Part shown: piece by piece, positions 20,091-34,800 of the stretch
Layout: each line of letters starts with the position of its first letter
Numbering within the stretch: position 1 is the stretch's first letter
Assembly: GCA_023333565.1 (NCBI GenBank)
Contig: JAJKFH010003937.1
Location: forward strand, 1,192,001 to 1,256,000
DNA length: 64,000 nt
Direction of reading: 5' to 3'
Origin: Puffinus mauretanicus
Lineage: Eukaryota > Chordata > Aves > Procellariiformes > Procellariidae
Made by a program: the position numbers and the translations under genes
The notes under the pieces: generated by a model
What the model saw: the letters and a program-made list of their open reading frames with translations, nothing else
What the model was told of the DNA's origin: nothing
Database searches by the model: none

Positions 20091-20293
20091 CAGTCTACAG
20101 ACTGTACCATCCCTGAAGAGCCCTTACTCCTTGGAGTAAGACCGTGGCGGCTCCACGGGTAGGGAAACCAGAGGAGTAATTTTGTGCACTATCTACGCGG
20201 ACCAGAAGGGTCCGTGTGTTGAAGTCTGGACTCCAGGCTGTGCCAGATTCCTGGTCCGTTGGTCTGTACCCATCTCGACTCCTCTGGAGTCGA
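20091..20293. repeat. Cluster of short perfect inverted repeats
   Basis: At least five short inverted repeats lie in 203 bp. They are CAGTCT/AGACTG (20091-20104), CTTACTCC/GGAGTAAG (20123-20140), CCGTGG/CCACGG (20142-20158), CGGACC/GGTCCG extendable to 9 bp with one G-T (20195-20217), and TCGACTCC/GGAGTCGA (20275-20293). A weaker CTGGA/TCCAG lies at 20226-20236. Two have only 2-base centres, more palindrome-like than RNA-hairpin-like. The cluster belongs to no repeat family I recognise. Confidence 0.7.
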
Positions 20294-21072
20294 AGGAAAA
20301 GGAGTAGAGCAGCAGCGAGTTGTGCAAATCACAGCTTGCTCCTCTTGAAGGCTTGAAACAAGGAAGACAGTGAAAATATCACTTATTCCCCAGAAGTCTG
20401 CATGCCGTATGGAAGAGCTGGGCTCACGTCCAGAGAGACTGAAATGGGAGTCTCCAGCCAAAAGAGAGCTGGAGGGCAGCAGCTCCTCTGAATAAGGAAC
20501 TGCACAAATGTGTGGTCTTGACCACGTTAGGTGATGAGAAGTGTCCCACACACCACCCGTTGCTGCTGTGGGGATGTAAGCGCCCACGACCCCACCCTGC
20601 TGGGCTCCGTGGTGTTTGGAGCACAGTCAGGGTGGTTATTGCCTCCTCCTTCCCACTGAGCTGCACTGGCCCAGTTGGGAACTGGGAACACAAGGTAGAG
20701 TCCCCAGCACACGAGTGGGACAGAGGGGTGAGTGCCCAAAACTTCAGTGTCTTCTGGGGACTGCCAACAATAATTCCTTACTGCAAAGCCCAATTGTACA
20801 CATTGTTGTCTCCTCCCTGTCACCTTTGCTCCTGATGAGCCTTCAGAAACACTTTCTGGGGAAATAGTCATGAAAATACATAGTGATACAAGAGTTTATC
20901 AGAGTTTCTTTTTTGTAAAAACATTCTCATAAATAAAAAAGGTCACTTGCACAGATATTCACAAAGACTGTGTAAGAGGAATTACAAAGGTAGCCTGGAG
21001 GAAATTGCTATTTTTATTCAGGTAAACAGGTACAGATACTTTTACAAACTGCACACAGCTGGCATCGTGCTT

Positions 21073-21110
21073 TTATATACATATATATATACGTGCTTGT
21101 GTATATGTAT
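21073..21110. repeat. TA/TG-rich microsatellite
   Basis: Alternating TATACATATATATATACG followed by TGTGTATATGTAT. Confidence 0.8.
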
Positions 21111-21293
21111 AGCGAAATAAAATAAAATGTGCCAATGCCAACCCTCAAGCAGACTGAGGACCGCTGTGCTAAAATATCCTCATGAAACGGAAAACAGGCT
21201 GGCGGGAAGCAACAGCAATGGCTCTTGGTGAAGTTCCTGAATACAGAACCAAGGGTTTGGTTCCTATTTCTGATCACTGCTATGGCTAAACAC

Positions 21294-21326
21294 TTTTTTT
21301 CTTTTCTTTTTTTTTTTTTTTTTTTT
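21294..21326. repeat. Poly-T tract
   Basis: A T-run interrupted by two C bases, about 33 bp. No poly(A)-tailed element is recognisable beside it. Confidence 0.85.
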
Positions 21327-24300
21327 GGCCAGGGTTTCCTCAAAAATCTCTGTTTCTGCTCCTAAATAGATTGCAAACTCTTCTGAGCCAGGAATCTCTC
21401 AAAATTGGCAATACCTACTATGATGAGGATTTGATTTCAGCCATTCTTCTGCTAAAATCTGTACCTTCCGAGATACTGTCCTATATTCCTCAGATTTCTG
21501 GGAATCCAAGACGACTGGGGAGATATTTCTTCCTTTGGAAAGGCTGTTGGACCGAAGCTATAAGGAATGGTATATCCAGCAGTATCGCTTCTGTTTTCAT
21601 GGGCATGTTGATGACAAAGTTTTGTTCTAATGAGAAATAAAATGACTTGATTGCAGCCTCCGTGTCTACCAGCACATGCACCCCAGGGAGGGACGATCTC
21701 ACAGGCAGATGGAGAAAATCTGGGAGAGCCTTCTGGGAAAGTGTTAGTAACACCTCCTGGAAGCCACGGGACCCCCTCTGAAACGCCCCACAAACACCAC
21801 TGGTAGTGGGTGTCTCCTGGACTCACACACACATGTCAAAAACCACATGTGATGGCCTGGAGGACCTCCAGCTTCCTGGGTATTTAGCACTTCAGAGGGA
21901 TATAAATAAGGAAGGCATTTTATCCCAGAAATACACATGAAATAAAGATACTTGATAAAAACAATTTATAGCAGCATTGAAAATTTATATATATATGATA
22001 AAACCCCATTCCAAATCCAAATCAATCTCCTAAACTGAAGACCAACCACAGGAAAAACTAATAACTAGAAGCAATTTATAAGGAACTGAAAACATCATGA
22101 GAGTAGGGGAATAAAATATATTTCAAATAGAACAATATAATGTTATTGGCAACACAATGGCATACAAGCCTCTGGAGGTGTCATGCTGTCTTCTTTGATT
22201 AAAAGCTTGCACAGAAATATGAGTATTAATTTAGAAAGACTGTTTATATCTTCAGTCTCTCTAGAATATTATTAATTGGAGTATGCAAAATTGGGTCTTC
22301 AGAGCTCTTCCAAAATATTACAAGCAACAAGTCTTTATGCGGGAGGATAAAGCAAGGATTTCAGAGGGTTTGGAAGAAATAATTAAGTTGTATTACTTGC
22401 AAGTGTATTCATTTACAGGAAGAACTTCCCCACAGCAGTGGACATAGCTATCTTTGTTTTTCTTTGACAAATATTTCCTGAAGGGAAGATTAGCAAGATA
22501 CACTCCAATTAATCCTAAGGAAGAAACCATCTCACTACTGTAAGCGACCTGGAAATCTGAACTAGCTGTCTCGGATCCTTAGGCTATATGACTTTAGCAT
22601 CGATAGTGAGACAAGCAGCTTCAGAGGGGGTGTCACCCCATCCGAAGGCAGGGGATAGTTGAAAAAGTGTCATCTACAACAATTTCCTTCCTTCAGCTGG
22701 CTATGGAGGTAAATTCCGCTTTTGAATGAGTGCAGGTAGGACAGACAAATACCTCTCTGATCATATTTCTTTTAGTTACACATGGGATCCATGTTGCGTT
22801 TTATTTCTACGTCTTTGGTGGTATGGGAATGGAGAAACCATTACATATTTATCCCTCTTTTAAGATCTTAAATCAACACCCACCATTGCTTCTTTACCTC
22901 TTTAAATTTTAATCCAAAACCATCCTGCACCTTGATACTTTTAAGAGATATATATCTGGGGCTCAAGGACAGAAAGAAAAAACAAGAAGCATTGCATGGT
23001 TTATACCATGGAGCTGATGTATTCTTACTCTTTATAAAGTCATTCAGTCTGGCCAAGCATCAAAATCTGTCCTGCAAGTTTGTTAAAGGAGGAAGAACTT
23101 GCTGGTCAGAGTCATCAGGCAAATTAATGGAGTTGATAAGAGCATCGCCTCTACTATGCAGCAGGTGAACACAGCTGGTTAGATTTATGACTACCTAAAT
23201 TATGTGATTTCCCCCGTACGGCTACAAAAGCAGGCAGCAGGGGAGTGTGATTGCCAGTGACAGATCAGGCCTAGAGAAGAGGAAACAAATGAAAGAGGGA
23301 ACTCGGGAGCTGCAGTTTCTAACTCAATTTGCCTGGTGTTTACGTCGGAGAGACATTGCCCCAGGCAGACGAGAATTTCCACCATTCAGAGGAACTTCTT
23401 AACTGGCAATAAAACCAAATTTCACACAGCAAAACTACAAGACTTAATGAAAAGGAAGAAGCTCTTTTTTTTTTTTTCTTTTTTTTCCCCTGTTTGGATA
23501 AGCAGTAACAATATTTAAATGCCATTTTTAAAAAAGTCTGTTTATTTCTTAAATGAATGGCCTCTCATTTAAACTCACAGAGATATTCGGATACCATCTA
23601 ATGTTTTGATTTTTAATATCAAACTTTTCATCCTTCTTCTTAGGAAGGGAGCAGCTTTCTCAGTACAAGAGAATATAGGGATCTCCTTTGACCCTGATGT
23701 CCACCATCCACAATGCCAGCCATGAGAGTTGATGCAAGGACTGTAATCCTTCCCCCTCCTCCTTCTTCCCAAGTGCTACTTCAGGTCTTAAGAAGAGCTA
23801 CTTAAATGTTAAGATGATTAAAATACCAGTCTGGAAATCAAAGAAGCATGCCACTGAAATCAGGGTGCTTTAAAAAGCAACTGGGGTCACCTTATGATCT
23901 AAGCACAATTAAATTATTAAAATATAAATTGAATTTCACAGGGGTCTCTTAACAGAGGCTTAAACTGTCAAGCTCTACAAGTCAATCAAAGTGATGGTAT
24001 TTTCCCATTATCAGGTGCTACTCCGCATGAATAAGGGTTAAAAGATTGAGACCCCAAATGTGCAGCTGATCCTGAGCAGAAAAGCAATGGATGGAGCATG
24101 ATGTATGCTCAACTTCTAGCTAAAGTCATTACACTGAAAGTAAAGTAGCTCAGGGAGTGCCCATTGCCCAAATCCAATTTTCATACCAATGTGTTGCTGA
24201 GAGTACAAATTACTGAAAATTTGCCAATCCAAAGCTAATATTCAGAAAAGCCTTTCCAGTAAAAGTGAAAACAGCCTTCAGTGCTGCTCTTCCAATAAAG

Positions 24301-27300
24301 CATATGTGAAATAAACCCCACATCATTTCAATAAATAAAAGAAAACACAAAGAAAACATAGTTGTATGAATATTGGTAAGAGGAATTGTATTCTAAAGCT
24401 GAGTGCGCGGAAAGAAACCCTTTTCGAATGCTTACTCCCCAGCTGAGTAAGAAGCAAAATAAATCTTCATGCATAGTCAAGGACTGATGGATTTCTTGGT
24501 GGGAAGAAAGCCAACTGGTTGAGTTTTACCAGTAGAAAGGGGAAAGGTGGGAATGCTGTGGAACCATAAATCCTAGCAAAGCCTAAAGTTTATCTGCTAA
24601 AGTTACTTTCCCCCACCTAATAATTTCACTTCCCGGCATATATGACAAGTTTACCTGCCTCCTTTTCTGCCAGATTCACTCCCATATATCTTCCTGTCTA
24701 TTCCCATACGAGATGATTTGGCTGCTCAGTTCCCAGGTATCTCACACGTCCCACGTGGAAAGGCTGCGCTGGTGGTGTGCCCGTCACGTGTCCTTCCCTT
24801 CCACGTGTCTGTCTGTCTCACCAGCCTTCGGTGGAGATCTCTCTTGAGGTCATAAACTTTTTGCCTTTGATATTAATTAGCGATTAGCTTTCTAAATGTG
24901 ATATCCCAACACATAACTGTGTCTAACCTCCCTGGGACGTGCACGTATGAATACCTGATTTCTTGCTTTACCCCCAGGAGAAAGCAGTTTGCTGGCACCA
25001 TCTGGAAGCTGAGCATGTCCCCCAGCCCCAACCAGAGTCTTTGCTGCAATCAATAAACGATGCTATGAAAACAGTGTTTAGTGCCTTTTTGCATGGATCC
25101 TTATTAGTGAGGTCAACCATAATCAAGTGGCTAGCACAATTAATTCCAGTAACCAAAGAGCAAGATGTCAGTGAATAAGAAAAAACAGGTTAGAGAAAGT
25201 TTGGATAAACAACATGTTTTCCAAACATCAAATCTTGATGATTTACATGTTGGAGACCTTAAAGAATAAATCAAATATTGCTGAGGGGAAGACTGATGAT
25301 GCACTGGGGCAGATTGGTTACTGCATGTGTGGGATCCCTCTGGTCAGGGACCTTTAGACAAATGTCTGTCAGAAGGGCTACTGGTGCTGCAGGGCAGGGA
25401 CATGAACCGCATAGTCCCTTGAGATCGTTTCTAGAGCTGTAACTTTATGTTGTATGATGATTAACTGAGGATGTTTTAGGCTATATTTGAGATTTCATTT
25501 GTAGATCAAGAGTGGAAGGATTGACCTAGGAATAGGGCTTGAACCAGGAATACGGTTATAAAATGGGCATTATCTAATTCTTGAAAAAAAGGCAAATATC
25601 TTGAAAGAAAAATTCATTAAAATTCTGATTAAATCCAGTGGGTGCATATGCAAAAAAAATGGCTTTGATGTGATTCAAACCTATAAATGTGAGTGTTAGA
25701 TGTAATATCTGTTCAAAAGGAGTTTGATGCAAAGGGAAGTCTTATTTCTATTGGTGCAGGTTGATTGCTCAGAGTGATTTTGGTGCCTTATGAAACAGGA
25801 AAAATCATTTCTACCTCAAGAAATATACGTTAACTGTATATTATTTTGCAAATTTTAATATTCTGGCTGACACATTTGATCCAAATAACTACAAACTTCT
25901 CTTTAATATGGTAGCTGATAATCTGACTGTTGGTAATTTGCAGCTGATGGAGGAAGACTGACGAAGGTTGTTTCAGAGGAAGACTGTTTCAAAACATGAT
26001 TTAAACGGTACCCTGGGATTTATAATCCCCAGATGGTCTCAGTTCAAATGCTTTTGTTTCCAAGCAGATGGAAAGTGTTGCTGAATGATTGCCAGCCTTA
26101 CGTTCTGATCCTGGGCTTGGGGTGGGGGGCACTGGGTGCTTTTCTTCCCGTGCTATCAGGAAAAATAAAATCTCTGCAGGCCACTGCAGTGCACATGTGC
26201 TGCCACCAGATTTACACAGATGTGATTGTCTGCAATTCGGTAAACATTTCTTTTGATGGTGCCCCAGAAAGAGAATCTAGTTCACTCCCTCCAGGCTATG
26301 CAGAGCTAACTGGGATGGAAAAGAGTAAGCAAATAAGTAGAAAACAGCCAGCAGAAGCGAAAGAGCGGCTGGCATCCCCAGCCCGCTAGAAAAGCAGAGT
26401 GCAATGCATCGCAAGAAACGTTTTCCTGAAATTGCCAGAGCAGAGGGCAGCCAACTGAGCCTGTTAAATGCACATTTGCTGATGAATAAATATTGTGCCT
26501 GTCATTTGAAGAGGTTATTTTTCCAAGGGAATGCTCTCTTCCCCAAACACCGCCTGGGAAAAGGAACAGAAATACCGTTAAACTCCTGCTGCTTGGACAG
26601 GGTGTACCAGGGCGATGTGGCGTTTGCTTACTTCCCCATGCTAATTTGAAAGGACATGATTTCAGTGTCTACATGGCCGGGTATTCCTCTGCAGTGTGCA
26701 CTCAAGCATTCAACCTTTCTGTTGCAGTTTGAGTCATTTTATGATACCTCTATTATTAGCAATACCTGAGCAGAGCAAATAGAGCACATCCTTTTAGCGG
26801 AATTGTTTTTTGCACTTAACCTATTGGTTTATTTATTTGTGAACACTCTGGCTGAAGGAACTCATTAAATAATCATGCTGGGATACAATCCTGAAAGGAC
26901 TGGCATAGCATATTCTTAAAAATCTGACAGCATCATCATGCTGCCATAAATTCAACTTCAGCATTGCAATGGATTTGAAAAACATGTGTGCTTTTATATG
27001 GGTTGTATTCCCAGTTTGGTGGACTTCAGTTTCTTCATAATTTTGCTTATGGTCTTGCTCAGCAGGGTAGTCCTGACTCATTTGATAGCTGCTTGAAGAA
27101 ATTAAAATAACACTGGGTTTCTGTGGCCTCCTTAAACAGCCAGAGAGCGTGGGAGGAGGGCAAGGCAGGGCAGGTGTATGCCAGGGCTGGCGAAGGACTT
27201 TCTCAGCTATTTTCTTTCCTGCGCATTGGCAGATCCGCACGTGGCAGTGCGCGTCCAGAAGAGAGGAGTGCTGCAAACCCATGCCTGGGGCTGGGCATGC

Positions 27301-28538
27301 CAGGGCCACGTTTGGGGAAGGTGCATGGGGCTTTAACAGATTGTATGAAGGGGGAAGCCAGGTCATCTGCAATATAAGAAGCGTTCAAGATCACAGAGAT
27401 CTGTCCCTTCCCCGGCTAAGGGACTTGTGCAGCTTCACCCTGCACCAACTCACTGCTGCTGGGTGTTGCAATGATTTCCAGGGGGGTTGGCATTGCCTTG
27501 GTAACTCAGCAAGAGTCTTCTCCTTGCAAAAATTACCATGTTTATTTTTTTTTGCTGGTACAATTTCAAAGTATGGGAGCAATTTGGGTGCCCAAACTGA
27601 GTGCTTGTGCTATTTCAGTCCTTCTAGGATGTCTCTGCTGGCCCCTGAACTGCCCCACACAACCACCACCAGTTCCAAAGGAGGTCTCAGACACACTGAG
27701 GTCTGAGAATAGCACTAGATACCTATGTTTGAGGTCATTAAATATTCTCTGGCAGCCTTGTTTGCACACAAGAACAACTGGAATTGAGTAAAAGTATAAG
27801 TAAGAGAGAAAAATAAGATAAGCACCATTGAGCCTTTCTTAGGATAGGTATGAAAGCCAATACCTTTCACCAGTCTGGTGTAAGGGCCAATTTACTGAGA
27901 TGTCCCCTGCAATTAGCAGGCTTTCCTCCTTGCTCTGAAGCTCTGGCAGGCGGCTGAGATGAGAGCTCCTCTGGTCTGGGTGATTTCCTAATGCTTATGG
28001 CTTTTTTCCACCACTGTCTTTGTATGACAGCTCAGCCCTCTGAGTACTTTTCCTTAATAATCTTAGTGATATTAATTTCCCCAACTTAAACAGCAGTAAG
28101 GGGCTGGGAGAATCAAGGCAAGAAGGTGCTGTCTTCAATGTTAAAGCTCTCTGCTTTCCCACCCAGCTTTCTTTAAACCTAGTAGCATTTGCTGCCTCTT
28201 TCAAGGGCTGGCTTATAATACCTGTGGCTCAGATAACGTGTCGTACCTTTCTGTCCCGAAGTGGTCTGTCTGCATGAAATGAAGCATTTTCACAGCGGCA
28301 GTGCCCGCTTCTCCGTCGGCAGCGGGGAGCTCTGGGAGCAGCACTCCGGGAGTGCACGGCATTTCTCAGTGCACCTGCAATGGGACCAACCTCAAATCAC
28401 AAGCACCTTTCAGGTGTAAAAAAATCTGTTACAGCCTTCTTTGCTTAGGTTGGGATTTTTACTGGAGCTTCAGATACCCCAAATTCGCTACATGTCAGTG
28501 GGATCCATGTGTCTGATTCCCTTCAGCTCCTTTGACAG

Positions 28539-28866
28539 TCATAGAATCACAGAATCATTTAAGTTGGAAAAGACCTTTAAGATCATTGAGTCCAACCATA
28601 AATCTAACACTGCCAAGTCCACCACTAAACCATGTCCCTAAGCACCACATCTACACGTCTTTTAAATACCTCCAGGGGTGGTGACTCCACCACTTCCCTG
28701 GGCAGCCTGTTCCAAGGCTTGATAACCCTTTCGGTGAAGAAATGTTTCCTAATATCCAATCTAAACCTCTCTTGGCGCAACTTGAGGCCATTTCCTCTCA
28801 TCCTGTCACTTGTTACTTGGGAGAAGAGACCAACCCCCACCTCGCTACAACCCCCTTCCAGGTAGT
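28539..28866 (-). mobile_element. CR1 LINE 3' fragment
   Basis: On the minus strand this is the same CR1 end as at 3799: [39 protein letters not shown] and RDMV blocks, then the 3' tail with TCATAGAATCACAGAATC. It is 5'-truncated at about 28866. Unlike the 3799 copy it keeps the LRQERF segment, so the two belong to different copies or the first has a small deletion there. An open frame of about 80 codons survives. Confidence 0.94.
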
Positions 28867-31800
28867 CCTCTCTTCCATTCCTCCTGCAGCCAGCTCTTAG
28901 CAGCTGTAAGCCTTTCATCTAACTCGGCAATTACCTCACTATTAGCATAGGATCCCATAAGGTCTCATCCTGCATCAAGCTCCTGACAGAAAACAGTCTT
29001 ATAATAGTTTATAATTTTGTATGTACTTTATAAGACTTGCTGCCAAGATAAAGTGATTCACAGCATCTTTGGGCACTCTCACCCTTCTGTAGCATATCTA
29101 ATAAAGTCATTACGGAAGTTTTTAAAATAGGAGCGTGTCTGTTTAAAATATGTTTGCAAATAAGCAAAACTTATGAACAAAATAAACCTTGTGCAAAAAT
29201 TCCTAGCCTTGCAATTTTAAAGCAACATCACTTAGAGGTTAATAATATACCCCTCCAAAATGTCTCCCACATTGCCTCAGCCGGCTGGCTGCAGGGTGAT
29301 TTTGCCAGAACCCTCCCTGCAGAGGTTTTGGGTGTTTTGCTGTGGGGTGTAGGAGGCAGAGCTGAAAAATCTAGTGAGAAGCGACAGCCATGAAACCTGC
29401 TGTTAATGAACTAACCTGCTCTGAGCGGCGAGATTTGCTGCCGCCCGCTCCTACCAAACGCCCCGCTTGCTGGTGTGCAGCCCTGAGTGTTTCTGCAGAA
29501 TAAAAAGAGAAAAAATTCAGGCAAAGAACACCAAAGCCGTCCTCTCTTATGCCTTATTATATCCTTCCTTTGGCACTAGGCATATTTACTGCTACTGCAC
29601 TTTATGGGAGATACTAATCAGGCAGTAACTAGGCTTGGGTTTGAAAATCAGATCCCCTCCCTGCTGTTTCATCACCCATGCATAGGGTTGGTTTCTCCCT
29701 GATGAGCATTGCTTTAGGATCACCTGTGGGTCTGTTCATCACATACAACAAAAGGAAAGTCACGGCTTGCTGAGATGGGTCAGGAGTGAAAGCCCACCAG
29801 CTCATGTTCTGCTCTCCACATTTACTTCTACAATCAGCCCCTCATCAGCTGGGGCCAATTTGCAGAGAGGGGAAAAAAACCTTCCTGCTCCCTTCCAATA
29901 TCCAGACCTCATAGGTTAATTAGTTTTCCTTATCATCATCACCTGTTGCAAAGGTTTTAGAGGACAATCCCCTCTCTTGGCTGGAGCTGGGCAAGCCCAG
30001 CATTGTAGAGCATTGCCTACACTGGCCCTGCCAGGCCACCTTGGGCTGTTGGTGTTACAGGGACGGTGCACGGTGAGACAGGAACGGATAATGCGGACGG
30101 AGCTGAGCCCTCGTCGGGATTTTGTTGTCAATAAAGCACTGAACTTAGGCTGTGAATCCACCTGATGCATTGAGTGAAAAACAACTATTCTCACGTAGTC
30201 ATCGTAGGAGAGAATTACCCACTGAAATCACGTTGCAGCAAGAGTGGTTCTCATGGCTTTCACTGGGCTATTATCTGGATTTCATAATCAAACGAGCCTG
30301 ACATAGTTGATCTCGCTCACTGAAGTCTGTGGCTCACCACAAATATGAGCAGCAGATCATGACCTCCTTCTCCTGAAGGACCAAGGACAACAAGCGAGGG
30401 CTTTGTAAGCCACCTCTGTGGTCCGAGGCCAAAAAAAGACTTTTCCATCCCTGGTGTGAGTTAGAGCAGCCTCACGGAGCAGTTTTCCTCCAGTTTTGTG
30501 CTTTCTCTCTGTAACTGAGGCTGTCGCATGAGAATAGGGAGCTAATAAACAGCAAGTGGGACGAGTTTGGAAAGGGACAAATGCCTGTGCCTGGCTAAAG
30601 CCAACAGCACCCATCCAAACTGTCTGCAGGCATCTCATTTCGGCTGGTGGTATCTCACTGTACTGACACATGTCTCGCCTCCGAAATGCAGAGCTTGCAT
30701 CTACGCGGCAGGGCTGGAGGCTGGATTTGCCCCAGGGAGGGTGCTGGGGATGGGGCTTGCCCTTGCCCAGTGCCAGACAGGGTCGCATCCAGCACGCTTT
30801 CCGCACACCGCTGGCTCCCAGTTTGCCTCACTGGCAGAAGAGCCTTTAGCAAATCTTCAAAAGTCGGTGACAGCAAAATGGGCTGTTAGCTAAGAGGTGT
30901 TCTCACAGTTATTCTTGCCCTGCTCTCCACTAGCGATTAACACGCATCCCTCCCGGAGAAGGGTTAACAATTCCTTCGTAGGGGTTGACATTTTCCAATC
31001 TTCATGAGTTGCTCCCTGTAGGCAGAATGCCACGAACAGTTAGATTTCCTCCCTAAAAAGTGACTTGTCACCAAAAGAGCAACTAGGGCAACAGGCAGTC
31101 AGGAGACTTACCACTTACAATTACCACGTCTTCCCTCCTATTTCTATATCTCAAGCCATCTGGATCAATCTAGATCTCTCTGACTTGCTCTCTCCCTCGG
31201 TTTCCCATGATAGCCATCCCTATTGCACGGCCACAGGTAGCAACTAATAAATAAAAAAGGTATTTCTACCCCGTATATCATGTATTGATACTACATACAC
31301 AGGACATATTTTACTTGTATCGAGTGATCTTATTTGATGGCACATAATATCTGTTCCTTGCTGTGCTAAACTGTTGCTCTCGTCTGCTGTATTACAGGAG
31401 AGCATGAAATGCTGAGCACAGTGCGGTGTTTTCCTAACGTTTTCCCGCTTCTTGGAAATAACCTGCAGGCAGTTACAAAGATGCTGACCTCAAGACTCTT
31501 TCATATGCATACTTTAAAGTGACTTCAGCAGAGTTTTTCATGTTTTACATGTAACTGAGGCCAAAAAGAGGCTTTTGCTCTTCTGAGAGCTGCTTTTGCA
31601 TCCTTCCACATGGGAAAGAAGAGCACGAGGGGGAGCTGACCACAGCAGCTCTCCTCTCCCATGAGCAGCAAGCCCAGTGCCTGCACAGAGCAGCAGGTTC
31701 AGCAAACCAATGTCTTTACAATGCTTGCTGCACAAGCTAGTTACCACCTGAAAATCCCTGCACCTCTCCAGGAGACTGAAGAAGAGCCCAACAGCACCAG

Positions 31801-34800
31801 TTTCTGCAATCTGGGCAATCTGATGCTTGCCTTCGGGGCCACTCCTGCCTGGACATCACATCTCTTTGGCTTTACTTCGCTTGCTGCAGCAATACCTCCC
31901 TGAGTCTGTGATTAATCGGTGAAGTCCATGCCCGGTGGCTGGTGCACTGCCTGGGCACACCTCTTGATCTTTTCCAGGAAGAACAGTTTTTTGAATTCTG
32001 CTGAACTCATATTCTGAGACAATTCTGGGTTTACTGGGTAATACTGCATTCCTGGAGCCTTTGGGAAGTATCACATTTGTGGCTCATTTAATCTGCATAT
32101 TTGTATTTGTAGTGATATTATGTTAGGTCAACTGTTATTGTCATTCCAGATATACACTATATTTTCATATCTGTACCCAGTTGCTACTTGCTATCTGATG
32201 TTACACTAGGATCTTTACCCTCATTATCTTTAAGCTTTCTATTTATTCCTTAGCACATTTTAGGGGACTGTAAAAAAAAAAAAAATATGGAAGGTAAGGT
32301 AGTTTTCAAGCATAGCAGACCAGAGGAAGCAAATCCAATCTTTCACTGATTTTTATTTAGATTTGTTTTATAACCAGGGAGTGAGAGGTTACTGCTATTT
32401 AGAACATGATGTTGGGGTTGTCCAGATTTCTTGGTATAGACATTCATCCAGTTAAATTTATTTAATGTGCTAAACGACCTTTTAAAAGTGCTCTTTGATG
32501 TCATGTAGAATATCAGCAACACATTTTAGAACAGCAACAATGCAAGTTCTTTGTCTTTGTTATTTTTGCTATAAATCAAAAAACCAAACATGCTTGAAAT
32601 ATTTATTTTAATGGTTCTTCAGATCAGCCAGAACAGTTGTTTTAAAAAACAGAAGAGAGAACAACCTTCAGTCCTTCTAACCCATCTCAAGTGTTAGAAG
32701 AAATAAGGGACTAGCTGAGAATTGATCTGTGATTTCACTTATTTGCCTAAAATTTTCATGTACTTAGCTGAAGTGACCTCGATATTAGTCCTAAATTCTT
32801 CCACAATTTGCTTCTAGAGCTGAAAAATACCTGGAGAGTATACACAGAACACCAAACCCTACGGGTGTTTAAGATGAGTTACGCTGGATGTAAAGGCTTT
32901 AACATAATAATCTTTCAGAATATGGAAGCCAAGATAGACATAGCAGAGGGGAGGTAGATAGGCAAAATAAAGAAAAAAATAAATTACACCAGGCAGTGCC
33001 CCAGGGTGCTGGTTGAGCGTTTTTGCATTCCTTTTGAATTTTTTTCCTTTTTAAGTAAAAGGCTTTTTTTTTTTTTCTAAATCCAAACAGGACAGTATTC
33101 TTTATAGGAGCTCATTTGAAGGAAAAGGAAAAAGCTGAGAAGAATGGAAAATCTTCAGTGACAGAACTTGAGAGACATAAAAACACTCAAGGACTGTGAA
33201 ATCCGATCATGCCTCACAGCCCCACAATATCAGCTTCGCCTGCAGCTACTCACGCCATTGCTGATTCCTGCTGTGGCTTTTGCAGCACGTAACGGTGACT
33301 CTGCTTAGTGGTGAGCTCTGTGACAAAGACAATATTGCCGGGATTTGCTAGTTCTGCTTTACAAGTTGAAAGCTCAAACATGAATAAAAATGTGTATGGG
33401 GATGAGGAATGTGCAAAAGCGTTAGGGGAGACCCAAACAAGGGAAAGGGAGGAAGAGTTTTGAAAGGACCGAGAGGTTCTCAAGGGATGGGGAGACTGGG
33501 GGGTTGGTGTCCGTGTGAGTGCAAAGACATTCACCAGGTGTTGGCAAACATTGTTCCCAAATTTGGGAAAATCTAAATACCGAGCATCAGGTTTAAACCA
33601 GTGCCCAGTGATCAGGGTACAGATCAAGGGCTCAAAGCGATCACTGGGATGTTTTCCATAGGCTCGAGGGGCAGCTGGACCAGGCTCATCATCTTAATAA
33701 GTTCATGGTGCTGTACAGAAAGGTGCATCATGCCTTACAATACCCTGAAAGTCTCTTTTTTTCTTCCATCCACTATTTTATTGCGGTGAAAAATGACTGT
33801 GATACTTCAGATATCATTGCACATTTCAACAGATATTCAGTGGAGGGTGAGGTTATAGTACTGTGTAACGGAGTATCCACAGAAGGGGGAAGCACTCACA
33901 AGTATTATTCTTCAGTATCTATAAAAGCCTAGAATATTTGAAGCTCACATACTCTTCTGTACTGATTAATCCTTCAATGTGAATTAGTAGGTAATGCTGA
34001 CAATTAGTTACTTCAACTCTGTTTTATTTCCTTCAATTTAGACAGTTAAATATAGATACGAAGTTAGATAATTACACTCCAACTGGGACCTGTACTATAA
34101 ACAAATGAGATACAGTGTCTAAATTGATTAGTAAATCTGCATAAAGCTTTCTTTAAATGCAAAATATTTTTTTCATTACTGTGTAATTATTCATTACACG
34201 CCATCTGTTAAGAGTCAAGTTAATAAAATGTGAAAAAGTGTAGGATAACAACCAAAGTCAACTCATTTCAAAATAATTTTCTTGAAAGTGTTCTCTGGAA
34301 ATAAATACATTCTATTTGAGCCAGTGAAACTTGTCACACAAATCTGAGGGGGAGACAGGATCATGTTTGCTGAGGGTTTCGTTGTGAAAACAAAAACATT
34401 TCCATTTCCAAATACCATTTTAATGTTGGTTTTTCAGAACCATACATAACATTTTACCCAAACTCTCCTAGAGCACAGTGATATTTAAGCTTTTAGCAAG
34501 TTTATGGGAAAGCAAAACTTACCACTTCTTTTCTGTGTGAAAGATTTCCCAGACTTTCGCTGTCAATTATTTCTCATTCTAATTTTAAATGTGAACTTAA
34601 TTGGATTCAATACATTGGACTGCTGTTTCCATATGGAATAGGACCACAGTGAGGTTTGACAGACCACAGAGATGCTGCCATTAGAAATCTTCTCATTAAT
34701 TGAAGTGGTAGGAAAATGCAAAGGTGAGTTGCTCACCCAGAGGAATCCGTATCTGTACATTTGAACACTCTTTAAATAGCAGAATCCTTTACGTAAGGGG

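Larger units (their letters stand above)
20294..28538. other. Intergenic stretch, no gene recognised
   Basis: Single-copy-looking DNA with simple repeats at 21073-21110 and 21294-21326 and a T-run near 23467. The part at 26030-26760 looks less AT-rich and more complex than its surroundings, with a 118-codon chance-like frame. No exon was supported. Confidence 0.5.
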
